From a virus: a stretch of 57,730 nucleotides of DNA. The stretch covers positions 1 to 57,730 of the IMG/VR virus record IMGVR_UViG_3300047457_000359; one strand, 5' to 3'. The notes under the pieces were generated by a model that saw only the letters and a program-made list of their open reading frames with translations, was not told the DNA's origin and made no database searches. Shown here piece by piece: positions 48,457 to 55,642 of this stretch. How positions within the stretch are numbered: position 1 is the stretch's first letter; the number at the start of each line of letters is the position of its first letter. Both the position numbers and the translations under genes were made by a program.

Positions 48457-49151
48457 GTGAACAAGTCCGCCAGCCCCTGCCGACCCAGGTGAGCGTAGGC
48501 GTCCCACCAAGACAAGTTCGGTTGGAACTGTTTGAAGACCTGTTTGTAAGGAGGACAGGTCCAGTTCTGCGGGATCACTTGGATGTCGGCGTCAGCCCAC
48601 TGTTGGGGATCAAGGTAGTCCAGGCTCGGCGCACCGCAGATGTAGGTGTCGGCATCAGCCTCTTGACACAGTTCTAGCATCCAGTCGCCCTTGGTCGCTT
48701 GGGACTGGAAAGATGTGTCCAAGTAGACCTTGTGGTGGCACCCGATCATGTAGGCAGCCATGATGGTTGAAGTGGTGTTGAGATCCCCCAGCGAGTCGGT
48801 GTTGATGAACTCCTTGACCTCGGCAAGCATGTCCTCAAAGTAGGGTGCTTTGGCGTAGGAGTGAGTCAAGGTAGCCAGGAACTGTTGTCGCCAGTCCCCC
48901 TGGGCGAGAAGCGTGTCTTTGATTGGTTGCCTCTTGTTGGCGACAGGAACTGTTAGCCAGTGTGGACCGTTGGGGGATCCGACCAGGGCGTGTTGTTGTC
49001 CAGTCTTCTTGCCTTCGGTGTACCCAGTTGGCTTGTTCTTCGGAGTAAACTGGGCTGTAGTCAGAATGACGATGTGGTCGGCTTGCCGCATGCGATCCAA
49101 AAGGTGTAGTTGGGCAGCGACTGGTGGTTGAAACGCAGTCAGGATCGCCAC
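48453..49151 (-). CDS. WbqC-like protein
   Basis: 232 residues on the minus strand. AILTAFQPPVAAQLHLLDRM replaces the usual H-Q-P-x-Y-x-P start, then ADHIVILTTAQFTPKN, HWLTVPVANKRQPIKDTLL and DWRQQFLATLTHSYAKAPYF follow family order. WbqC-type proteins belong to sugar/O-antigen pathways and are thought to modify amino sugars. It overlaps the PIG-L gene upstream by 13 nt, so the two form an operon opposing the rest of the phage. Confidence 0.75.
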   Translation of the reverse strand: MAILTAFQPPVAAQLHLLDRMRQADHIVILTTAQFTPKNKPTGYTEGKKTGQQHALVGSPNGPHWLTVPVANKRQPIKDTLLAQGDWRQQFLATLTHSYAKAPYFEDMLAEVKEFINTDSLGDLNTTSTIMAAYMIGCHHKVYLDTSFQSQATKGDWMLELCQEADADTYICGAPSLDYLDPQQWADADIQVIPQNWTCPPYKQVFKQFQPNLSWWDAYAHLGRQGLADLFT

Positions 49152-49789
49152 AGACGCACCTCGTAAGCCTCTGCATACTGTGTGCCTGCTTGTGCGCCAC
49201 GCATGGTAGCCAGGCTGTGTAGGGCATGGTACGAGCGTTCTGATGGGGACGGGCGGTCCTGGGACTGGTGAGCCTTCATGGCGGAAGTCTTGTCGGCCAG
49301 CATGTCGCCCGACAGTTCCACAAACCAGTTGACCCTGGGACTGTCGCCAGTAAGCGACCAGTAGTCGGGGATCTCCTCGTAGCAGGCGATTAGGTCGGGA
49401 CGGTGACGACCAGTGGATCCCGATGGGCGTGTAGCCGCAAGTACGGCGTTGGCGGTAGCCCTGTGTTCTTGGTGGAAGGACATGGGACTGGGCATGACGA
49501 GGGCGGTGGGACGGATCTCGTCCAGGATGTTCTCCATCGGCCTGACTAGATCAACAAGGGGGCGGTCGTCTAGCCAGCGGGTTGGGAACTGGGTGAGGAT
49601 CCTGAGATCCGCCCCACCAAGCATGTCAACTGCGGTTGCGAGTTCCGAAGCCCTGGTGTCGTTCGGACAGGTGACGCACACAACGGTGACTTTGCCCCCC
49701 TGTCTGTTGACCTTTGAGATCAGTCCGCCCGCTCCGATGGTTTCGTCGTCTGGGTGGGGGGCGACGACCATCAGGTTGTTGATTAGCAT
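49139..49789 (-). CDS. PIG-L/LmbE-type deacetylase
   Basis: 216 residues from the minus-strand ATG at 49789, which lies 6 nt after TATGCT on that strand (leaderless); an upstream ATG at 49819 is possible. VVAPHPDDETIGAGG (metal-binding PHPDDE) and SFHQEHRATANAVL (H-x-x-H region) define the zinc-dependent GlcNAc deacetylase fold. Substrates in the family include GlcNAc linked to lipids or small molecules, as in mycothiol synthesis. With WbqC and the glycosyltransferase it suggests amino-sugar modification. Confidence 0.85.
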   Translation of the reverse strand: MLINNLMVVAPHPDDETIGAGGLISKVNRQGGKVTVVCVTCPNDTRASELATAVDMLGGADLRILTQFPTRWLDDRPLVDLVRPMENILDEIRPTALVMPSPMSFHQEHRATANAVLAATRPSGSTGRHRPDLIACYEEIPDYWSLTGDSPRVNWFVELSGDMLADKTSAMKAHQSQDRPSPSERSYHALHSLATMRGAQAGTQYAEAYEVRLWRS

Positions 49790-49861
49790 GATGACAGCAT
49801 ACAACACCGTGAGGTGCATGTTGGTGTGCTAGAACGATCTGTACGCACAACGGAGGTTTAG

Positions 49862-49972
49862 GTGGACAAGCCTGAATGCAAGCACAGGTTCAACGGTCCT
49901 GCGATCAAGGGCTGGCGGCTGTGTGTCAAGTGTTGTGCGGTCATTGAAGCAAGCAATAGGAGCAAGCAATGA
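49862..49972 (+). CDS. 36-residue zinc-finger peptide
   Basis: GTG with GGAGG 5 nt upstream. CKHRFNG and LCVKCC provide C-x-H...C-x2-C ligands. Its ATGA overlaps the next start. It is the first + gene after the divergent minus-strand pair. Confidence 0.5.
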   Translation: MDKPECKHRFNGPAIKGWRLCVKCCAVIEASNRSKQ

Positions 49973-50286
49973 AGGAATGGGAAATAGCAGCCACTTGGTG
50001 TTTCATCGGACTGGCGATCGGGATCATTGTGTGGATGGCGGTCGTTGACTACGAACAGCGCAAGGCGGCAAAGGCTGCCAGGAAGTCTCCGATCTCGGGC
50101 TACATGTTCGGTCGGACACTCAGCGAGTCGCTGGGGCTGGACCCCAGTAAAGTGAAGTCGGTCACAGTGACTGCTGACGCAAGTAGTCTTGCCGAGATCA
50201 CCGTGGTGATGTATGCTGATTGGAACGCAACCGACGGGATCAAGGAACAGATCAAGGAGTTCGTGTTGCAGGAAAGGAAGCAGTGA
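49969..50286 (+). CDS. Single-TM protein
   Basis: 105 residues. Residues 8-25 (TWCFIGLAIGIIVWMAVV) are a TM segment, followed by a basic juxtamembrane stretch (QRKAAKAARK) and a soluble alpha/beta part with VKSVTVTADASSLAEITVVM. No family recognised. Confidence 0.5.
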   Translation: MKEWEIAATWCFIGLAIGIIVWMAVVDYEQRKAAKAARKSPISGYMFGRTLSESLGLDPSKVKSVTVTADASSLAEITVVMYADWNATDGIKEQIKEFVLQERKQ

Positions 50287-50546
50287 GTCTTGCAACGAAA
50301 GAATGGGACTTTGATGATTGGATCAAGTTCGGTTGGGACAGAGGTTGGTGCGGTCCAGTTGTGTGTTATTCGCATGACGGGCTGCCGCTAACGGCTGACG
50401 AAGTAGACGAATGGGGAGAAGGGTTTGACCCGTGTCTGCATGTGATCCGTGTGTACGAAGACCAGGAGCACCGCCTTGCGGTGGAAGCAAACGATTCGCC
50501 TACACGCTGGCGAGCCAGCAACCAGGGGTGGGAACGAAATGAGTGA
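50283..50546 (+). CDS. Conserved actinophage-type small protein
   Basis: 87 residues, GTG in a GTGA overlap. WDFDDWIKFGWDRGWCGPVV then CYSHDGLPLTADE and DPCLHVIRVYED follow a pattern I recognise from many actinophages, where its role is unknown. Confidence 0.6.
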   Translation: MSLATKEWDFDDWIKFGWDRGWCGPVVCYSHDGLPLTADEVDEWGEGFDPCLHVIRVYEDQEHRLAVEANDSPTRWRASNQGWERNE

Positions 50547-50769
50547 CGGAGGTCACATGGAGCCACAGTTGGAGTTCCCGACCGTTGAAAGGTTGGTAGC
50601 CATGAATGAGCGACTGTCCGAAGCGGCGCACAGAGAACAGTTGCTCGCAGTCAAATGGCAGGGGATCGCCACGGCGTTGTACGAATGCTTGAAGGACATT
50701 GACCAGAAGACGACTTGTCACGGCTGTGCGTTGCAATCGTTTGAACGGGCGATAAGGGGAGAAGAATGA
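50539..50769 (+). CDS. Small helical protein with Cys pair
   Basis: 76 residues, ATG overlapping the preceding gene by 8 nt. Mostly helical (VERLVAMNERLSEAAHREQ) with CHGC near the end. No family recognised. Confidence 0.5.
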   Translation: MSDGGHMEPQLEFPTVERLVAMNERLSEAAHREQLLAVKWQGIATALYECLKDIDQKTTCHGCALQSFERAIRGEE

Positions 50770-50831
50770 ACTGGATCGTGTTTTGGGTGTGGTTCTGCGG
50801 CGGTGTGATCTTGGGACTGCTCCTTGGCTGA
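50766..50831 (+). CDS. 21-residue membrane peptide
   Basis: ATG in an ATGA overlap. The whole product is one TM helix (WIVFWVWFCGGVILGLLLG). Short membrane peptides are common in phages, but at this length coding is uncertain. Confidence 0.35.
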   Translation: MNWIVFWVWFCGGVILGLLLG

Positions 50832-50901
50832 GTTCGCCATAGGCGTCGTTTGTGGGTTGATGATCGCCCTGATCATGTTCCTGGGGATCTGGGGCGACTA
50901 A
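50824..50901 (+). CDS. 25-residue membrane peptide
   Basis: TTG start overlapping the previous tiny gene. Sequence AEFAIGVVCGLMIALIMF then LGIWGD is again a single TM helix. Two consecutive TM peptides in different frames are less likely by chance, which raises support a little. Confidence 0.33.
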   Translation: MAEFAIGVVCGLMIALIMFLGIWGD

Positions 50902-50952
50902 GTCGCTGCACCCTGGTGGTGTACAGTATGCTCAACTGTAAGGAAGGTTGAC

Positions 50953-51399
50953 ATGGGTCGTAGACCGAAACTGACAGCAGATGTACAGAACGCAGTCATA
51001 GAAGCACTCGCAGCGGGGAACTACCTGGAAACAGCAGCCCAGTACGCTGGGATCCACCCTGCCACGCTGTACCGTTGGCTAGACCGTGGTAGAGCAGCAT
51101 TGGAGTCGGAAGATGGGGATCACCCCGACAAGGCTTACGGCGACTTTTGCGAGGCAGTAGAAAAGACGAGAGCGCAGGCGGAAGTCAGGGCCGTTGCTCT
51201 GATCCGCAAAGCAGCAATGGACGGCACCTGGCAAGCAGCCGCATGGTTCCTGGAACGGAGCCACCCAGGCAAGTGGGGGCGTCAAGGCAGGTTGGAAGTC
51301 ACGGGCAAGAACGGCGGGGCTGTTGAAGTAGATGTGTCGGCGTTGGAGGCGAAAGTGTCGCAGATCCTCAAAGACACTGGGGCGTCGGAAGATCTGTGA
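50953..51399 (+). CDS. Terminase small subunit
   Basis: 148 residues, ATG after AAGGAAGG. Residues 8-45 hold a homeodomain-like HTH (IEALAAGNYLETAAQYAGIH then PATLYRWLDRG). The FCEAVEKTRAQAEVRAVALI and WQAAAWFLERSHPGKWGRQG segments are typical of small terminases that recognise packaging sites. TATGCT (50927-50932) upstream may be its -10 box. It precedes the large subunit. Confidence 0.8.
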   Translation: MGRRPKLTADVQNAVIEALAAGNYLETAAQYAGIHPATLYRWLDRGRAALESEDGDHPDKAYGDFCEAVEKTRAQAEVRAVALIRKAAMDGTWQAAAWFLERSHPGKWGRQGRLEVTGKNGGAVEVDVSALEAKVSQILKDTGASEDL

Positions 51400-51475
51400 G
51401 ATCGCTTCCTTGTACCCCCAGAACCTCGGTTTAGAAGTTCTAAGAAGCACGGAGCAGACGGTTTGAGACGGGATC

Positions 51476-53080
51476 ATGTCGGCAACGCTGGTTAGGAGCA
51501 TCTTGGCGGCAAGTCAGGAGCAGCGGTTGGCGATCTACGCCCGCATGTCCCCTGAAGAACGGCAGTATGTGGACGGCCTGTTGGCGCAGCAGTTGGACAA
51601 CCCCTGGAGGAAGTACCGCACCGATCCTGTGAGGTTTGTGGAAGAAGGACTGCAGGAGACGCTCTGGTCAAAGCAGCGTGAAATCCTGGCGTCCGTCAGG
51701 GATCACAAACGCACGGTTGTGCCAGCGTGTCACGCCCCAGGCAAATCGCACATCGCAGCCCGAGCGATCGCCTGGTGGGTGTCCAGCCACGAAATCGGCA
51801 CTGCAATGGCGGTGTCCACGGCAAGCACCTTCCGCCAAGTCAGGAACATTCTCTGGCCGCACATTCGCAGAGTCGCTGTACGCCATAACCTGCCTGGAGA
51901 AGTAATGCAGGTGGAATGGCGGATCGGCACCGAACTGGTGTCCTACGGCTTTGCCAGCAACTCCGACGAAGCGGCAGTTCAGGGGATCCACGCACCGAAC
52001 CTGTTGATTGTCGTTGACGAAGCAGGCGGTGTACACGACACGGTTGGTCGTGCCCTGGAAGCCCTGATGACGGGCGGCAACACCCGCATGTTGTTGATCG
52101 GCAACCCGCCGACAGAATCGGAGGACTCCTGGTTTGAGAGGTGCTGTGGGTCGCCCTTGTACAATGTGATCCCGATCTCGGCGTATGACACGCCGAACTT
52201 CACTGGTGAAGAAGCAGGCGAATGCAAGGCTTGCCCACCCGCTGTAGCCCCCCACTCGGTCACGGAGCATTTAGTTGACCAGACTTGGGTTGACGATGTG
52301 ATCTCGGAGTTTGGTGTTGAGTCGCCCTTCGTTGAAGCCCGTGTTCTCGCCAAGTTCCCCCGTTCGGGCGGCAGCCGAGTGATCCCCTTGGGGTGGGTTG
52401 AGTCGGCAATGCAGAACGAAGATCCTGAAGGCGGCGAAACGATCCGTCTCGGAGTAGATGTGGCGTCGGACGGTGGTGATGAGTTCGTGATCGCTTGGGC
52501 GGACGGTTTCAAGGTGTCCATCAAGCACAACTCGTCGGGCGAAAAGAACGAGAACGCCATTGATGTCACCAAGCGACTGTTGGATGTAGTCCTGGAAGCA
52601 GAGTCGGTACACGCTGCCAGGGGGATCGGGGATCCCGTCAGGGTCAAGATTGACGAAATCGGTCTGGGTTGGGCCGTTGTGTCCCTGTTGAAGCGGTGGG
52701 GCGAAGAAGGCAAGCACAAGTCCGTGATCATTGGGGTGAATGTGTCCGAGCGAGCGAGGCAGGGCGACAAGTTCACGAACCAGCGAGCAGAACTTTGGTG
52801 GAATGGGCGTCTAGCCTGCCAGTACGACAGCATGGGTAGACAGCAGGTCAAGTTGAACATTGACCGCAGGACTATGGCGCAGTTGGCAGCCCCGTCCTAC
52901 AAGGCTGACAGCCAGGGTCGGATCATGATTGAAAAGAAGCAAGACATGAAGAAGCGGGGAGTCACCTCGCCAGACAGGGCCGAAGCAGTGCTGTTGGCTT
53001 TGTATGAGCCACCAGGTGCAGGTCCGATTGAGCCAGTCGCTCCGCTTGCGATCACCCAGACCAACCCTTGGAAGTTCTGA
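51476..53080 (+). CDS. Terminase large subunit
   Basis: 534 residues. Packaging ATPase and nuclease. Walker A-like ACHAPGKSHIAAR (near residue 83), Walker B LLIVVDEAGG (near 175), coupling motif LLIGNPP, then the RNase H-like nuclease: LGVDVASDGGDEFVIAW (near 323), KIDEIGLGWAVV and SPDRAEAVLLALYEP at the end. The Walker A is a variant (no leading Gly), as in several actinophage terminases. Confidence 0.92.
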   Translation: MSATLVRSILAASQEQRLAIYARMSPEERQYVDGLLAQQLDNPWRKYRTDPVRFVEEGLQETLWSKQREILASVRDHKRTVVPACHAPGKSHIAARAIAWWVSSHEIGTAMAVSTASTFRQVRNILWPHIRRVAVRHNLPGEVMQVEWRIGTELVSYGFASNSDEAAVQGIHAPNLLIVVDEAGGVHDTVGRALEALMTGGNTRMLLIGNPPTESEDSWFERCCGSPLYNVIPISAYDTPNFTGEEAGECKACPPAVAPHSVTEHLVDQTWVDDVISEFGVESPFVEARVLAKFPRSGGSRVIPLGWVESAMQNEDPEGGETIRLGVDVASDGGDEFVIAWADGFKVSIKHNSSGEKNENAIDVTKRLLDVVLEAESVHAARGIGDPVRVKIDEIGLGWAVVSLLKRWGEEGKHKSVIIGVNVSERARQGDKFTNQRAELWWNGRLACQYDSMGRQQVKLNIDRRTMAQLAAPSYKADSQGRIMIEKKQDMKKRGVTSPDRAEAVLLALYEPPGAGPIEPVAPLAITQTNPWKF

Positions 53081-53340
53081 TTTGCGTGGTGCAGTCGGTT
53101 CTGCTATCGGACCTTGATTTGCGTGGTGCAATGGGACATGCTACGCACCAAGACGCTGGTGGAGTAGGCGAACAACTGTTCGTTGTGATCTAGAACGCAC
53201 GGAGCAGAACGGACGAACGGATTGTTTGGGCTACCTGTACCCACATTTGTCAAGTCAGCAGTTCCTAGACGAACGGAGCAAGAAGTTTAGGACGCTAAAC
53301 AAACGGTTTAGGCGTATGCAGCATCGGTGTAGAACGCTAG
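53078..53340 (+). repeat. Noncoding, repeat-rich stretch after terminase
   Basis: About 260 bp without a convincing ORF. It has a 16-bp perfect direct repeat TGATTTGCGTGGTGCA (53078-53093 and 53115-53130, 37 bp apart). A GCACGGAGCAGA element (53197-53208) is shared with 51447-51458, and TACCTGTACCCA (53232-53243) is shared with 56489. Several GTTTAGGACG/GGTTTAGGCG copies occur. Location after the terminase genes makes packaging-site, origin or regulatory roles possible. Confidence 0.55.
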
Positions 53341-53394
53341 TGTGACTTATTTCACATAACCCCCCTGTACCTGGAGAATGTTGGCAGATACGCT
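53341..53394 (+). promoter_or_regulatory. Crp/GlxR-like operator plus weak promoter, copy 5
   Basis: TGTGACTTATTTCACA (53341-53356) has perfect TGTGA...TCACA arms. -10 TACGCT at 53389-53394; at the -35 position only TGTACC is found, so this copy probably needs an activator more than the others. Confidence 0.65.
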
Positions 53395-53417
53395 TTCGGG
53401 GTAGGGAAGGAGGTGAA

Positions 53418-53681
53418 ATGAGCAAGCAGAAGAAATCGGAGGAGCGTCTGGCTTACGAAGCAGCAGTTGCCCTGCTGGAGCCTTGTCCGCAAGCAGTCAA
53501 GTCGGCAAGCGGATGCAAGGTGTCCTGGAGGTGGTACGCCACTATGGAGGAAGCCCAGATCGCAGCCCAGTGGGCGTATCACCAGGCAGTGTGGTACGAC
53601 AGCATGGGCTACGACTTCGGGTACCAGTGCCCAGGGTCGGTCGCCAAGGACGGCGAGTTGTTCAAGGTGACCTTCCCGTAA
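53418..53681 (+). CDS. Paralogous small protein A (SGCKV...GYDFG...VTFP family)
   Basis: 87 residues, ATG after GGAAGGAGG. Shares SGCKVSW, a helix with EEAQIAAQWAYHQA, GYDFGYQCPG and the C-terminal KVTFP with the gene at 53911. The layout strand-helix-strand suggests a small alpha/beta fold, function unknown. Confidence 0.6.
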   Translation: MSKQKKSEERLAYEAAVALLEPCPQAVKSASGCKVSWRWYATMEEAQIAAQWAYHQAVWYDSMGYDFGYQCPGSVAKDGELFKVTFP

Positions 53682-53730
53682 GGGGAGGTCGCAGTGATCC
53701 ATCGGAACGCAAGACAGAAAGGAGAAGGTC

Positions 53731-53856
53731 ATGCAACTAGCAGTGTTGTTCCCAGACGGGACGAAGGCACCGATCGCAGAAGATCAGGTGATCAAGTACA
53801 ACCTGACAGTCGGGCAGTTGACACCGTTCAGCCGCCTGCCCATCGTTGAGGCGTAA
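53731..53856 (+). CDS. 41-residue protein
   Basis: ATG after AAAGGAGAAGG. Sequence LAVLFPDGTKAPIAEDQV then LTVGQLTPFSRLPIVEA. No family recognised. Good RBS and position between two paralogues support it. Confidence 0.5.
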   Translation: MQLAVLFPDGTKAPIAEDQVIKYNLTVGQLTPFSRLPIVEA

Positions 53857-53910
53857 GGGCCGCAGCGATCACGAACAAGCAAGCAAGACCCAGGAAAGGG
53901 GGTGAAAGCA

Positions 53911-54156
53911 GTGACCAAGCAGATGACATACTGGCAGGGCATGAACGAAGGAGTTCCCCAGCCAATCTCGTACATGTCGGGGTGCAAGGTCGCTTGGTAC
54001 ACATTCCGCACCGTCAAGGAGGCGGAGATTGCAGCCAAGTGGGCACGGTCGGAGGCAGCCAGGAAGGAGGCACTCGGCTATGACTTCGGCTGGTGTACGC
54101 CAGGCGAGATCAGCAAGAATCACAAGAAGAGGCGGTACACGGTGACCTTCCCCTAG
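53911..54156 (+). CDS. Paralogous small protein B
   Basis: 81 residues from GTG 53911 (GGAAAGGGGG 8 nt upstream; GTG 53902 is also possible). Shares with 53418 the segments SGCKVAWYTFRTVKEAEIAAKW (here cited in part: SGCKVAW, EAEIAAKWA), GYDFGWCTPG and TVTFP. Clear tandem paralogue. Function unknown. Confidence 0.58.
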   Translation: MTKQMTYWQGMNEGVPQPISYMSGCKVAWYTFRTVKEAEIAAKWARSEAARKEALGYDFGWCTPGEISKNHKKRRYTVTFP

Positions 54157-54171
54157 GTCACAGTCGCCAGC

Positions 54172-54206
54172 GATCACTTGACCATAGTGATCACAGAAGT
54201 TACGGT
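54172..54206 (+). promoter_or_regulatory. Promoter overlapped by a GATCACT palindrome
   Basis: TTGACC (54178-54183), 17 bp, TACGGT (54201-54206). The -35 box lies inside a perfect inverted repeat GATCACT-N7-AGTGATC (54172-54192), so a repressor could bind there. It drives the gene at 54230. Confidence 0.7.
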
Positions 54207-54229
54207 TCGCCGTGAGGAAAGGAAAGGCA

Positions 54230-54544
54230 ATGGAGGAGACAGAGCGGTTGAAGTGTCCGCAGTGCGAGAAGGTGTTCGTTTTCGCAAGCGACGCTGAAGA
54301 AGAGTGGGAGAAGCACTGGGTTCCAGAGGAAGGGCTGTGTGCTTCCTGCTCGGAGTACAACGCAACGCACTGCCGATACTGCGGCAAAGCCCCCAGCGAG
54401 GGCAACGCTCGGTACACGGGAGATGGTTGGTACGCCACCTGGACCGAGTGCAAGGACTGCGGCGACGAAGTTCACGGGGCGGAAGAGATGGATCGTTGGG
54501 TGACCAGGTGGTTGGCGGGGGGTCGCAGTGGCTTCTGGGACTAG
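54230..54544 (+). CDS. Multi-zinc-finger protein
   Basis: 104 residues from ATG 54230, after GAAAGGAAAGG. Four CxxC knuckles: CPQC, CASC, CRYC and CKDC, in two pairs at residues 9-45 and 48-80. Could bind DNA or RNA or be a structural scaffold. No named family recognised. Confidence 0.6.
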   Translation: MEETERLKCPQCEKVFVFASDAEEEWEKHWVPEEGLCASCSEYNATHCRYCGKAPSEGNARYTGDGWYATWTECKDCGDEVHGAEEMDRWVTRWLAGGRSGFWD

Positions 54545-54557
54545 CAGTGATCTCGGC

Positions 54558-54586
54558 TTGACCAAGGTGTAGTTGTTGGTTACGCT
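54558..54586 (+). promoter_or_regulatory. Promoter TTGACC-N17-TACGCT
   Basis: -35 TTGACC 54558-54563, -10 TACGCT 54581-54586. The spacer contains the GGTGTAGTTG element. Start of the downstream gene is 20 nt after the -10 with a GGAGGG ribosome site. Confidence 0.7.
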
Positions 54587-54605
54587 GAAACGGAGGGAAG
54601 AAACG

Positions 54606-54773
54606 ATGAAGTACCAAGTAGTTGTCAAGGCGCAGATGCAAGACGGAACGATCAAGGACAAGGTGATCGGCCAGTACGACAACATGACAGACGCCGTGGC
54701 GGCAAAGATCAGAGCCTGGGTGATGAGTGAAGATCCGAAAGAAACGATCACCGTCAAGGAGTTGGTCGCATGA
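54606..54773 (+). CDS. Small alpha/beta protein
   Basis: 55 residues. KYQVVVKAQMQDGTIKDKVI, YDNMTDAVAAKIRAWV, then ETITVKELVA: a strand-helix-strand mini-domain. It overlaps the following ATG by 4 nt. No family recognised. Confidence 0.5.
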   Translation: MKYQVVVKAQMQDGTIKDKVIGQYDNMTDAVAAKIRAWVMSEDPKETITVKELVA

Positions 54774-54916
54774 TGGCGTACAGCCACCGCAGGAGTCGGG
54801 GATCACGCTCGGCTACCTGCATACCCGATCTTGCACACAGGTGTGTGCTAGAACCGTCGTATCGCTACGGCGGTCAAGACAAGCAAGACAAGGAGAACCA
54901 GAAATGGGCATGTTGA
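54770..54916 (+). CDS. Possible 48-residue basic protein
   Basis: ATG in an ATGA overlap, AAGGAG 8 nt upstream. Arg/Ser-rich (YSHRRSRGSRSATC), ends inside the next gene by 13 nt. Fills an otherwise empty 130-bp gap; composition is unusual, so support is weak. Confidence 0.33.
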   Translation: MMAYSHRRSRGSRSATCIPDLAHRCVLEPSYRYGGQDKQDKENQKWAC

Positions 54917-55179
54917 GAAGGTTCCAGGCGCAGTGCGATCACTGCAAGCGGAAAGACACAGAATCGGGTCCGTGGGCGACAGACCTGCGGGAACGGATCG
55001 GACGCCTCGGATGGACGGTCGGCAACCAGTTGATCTGCCCCGTGTGCAACGGCACCGACGATGCGTACAGCGAGTTTGAGGGCGAGACGGCTTCCGTTGA
55101 TGCGATCCTCACGCTGGACCAGCAGAAGGCAATCGCTCGCAAGGCGTTGGATCGCTACCTGGCGGAGATCGGCAAGTGA
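54904..55179 (+). CDS. Zinc-ribbon protein
   Basis: 91 residues from ATG 54904 (AAGGAGAACC upstream). CDHC near residue 11 and CPVC near residue 45 form a zinc ribbon containing IGRLGWTVGNQLI, followed by a C-terminal helix. No named family recognised. Confidence 0.55.
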   Translation: MGMLRRFQAQCDHCKRKDTESGPWATDLRERIGRLGWTVGNQLICPVCNGTDDAYSEFEGETASVDAILTLDQQKAIARKALDRYLAEIGK

Positions 55180-55406
55180 TCCTGACCGTAGCCCAGGCGA
55201 TTGAACAGTTGAAGACCATCGCCCCGACCGACACGCTGTACATCAACTGGATGGAGTGTTGGGAGATCGCAGACGACGAAGAAGTCAGCCAAGATCTGTG
55301 GATCAAGGCGTTGACCCAAGCCGAAGACAACTGCGGTTCGGGCGAAGACATGGCAGCCGAAGCGATCCAAACGGCGTTGTGGGATCTGCAGGGCGGACAC
55401 CAGTGA
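55176..55406 (+). CDS. Small acidic protein
   Basis: 76 residues, GTG in a GTGA overlap. VAQAIEQLKTIAPTDTLYIN, then DEEVSQDLWIKALTQAED: helical and acidic. No named family recognised. Confidence 0.5.
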   Translation: MILTVAQAIEQLKTIAPTDTLYINWMECWEIADDEEVSQDLWIKALTQAEDNCGSGEDMAAEAIQTALWDLQGGHQ

Positions 55407-55642
55407 GCAGCCAAGATCAGCCACGGTTTAGTTCCGTTGTTGTCACCGCCACGAGAACCGTTGCGTACAGTGTGCCCGACATGATCGCCCAGTTGGTGGA
55501 AGACGGCGAAAATGTGACCTGGGAGCAGGTGTTTGACTGGATCCAGGAAAGGGCCGTTGAAGACATGGACGGTCCCTGGAAGGCGGGGATCCCATTGGTG
55601 TTCAGGGACCAAGACGGCGAAGTCCTCGGAACGCTGTACTGA
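55403..55642 (+). CDS. Small acidic protein
   Basis: 79 residues, GTG in a GTGA overlap with the previous gene. FSSVVVTATRTVAYSVPDMI, then VTWEQVFDWIQERAVEDMDG. No family recognised. Confidence 0.5.
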   Translation: MSSQDQPRFSSVVVTATRTVAYSVPDMIAQLVEDGENVTWEQVFDWIQERAVEDMDGPWKAGIPLVFRDQDGEVLGTLY

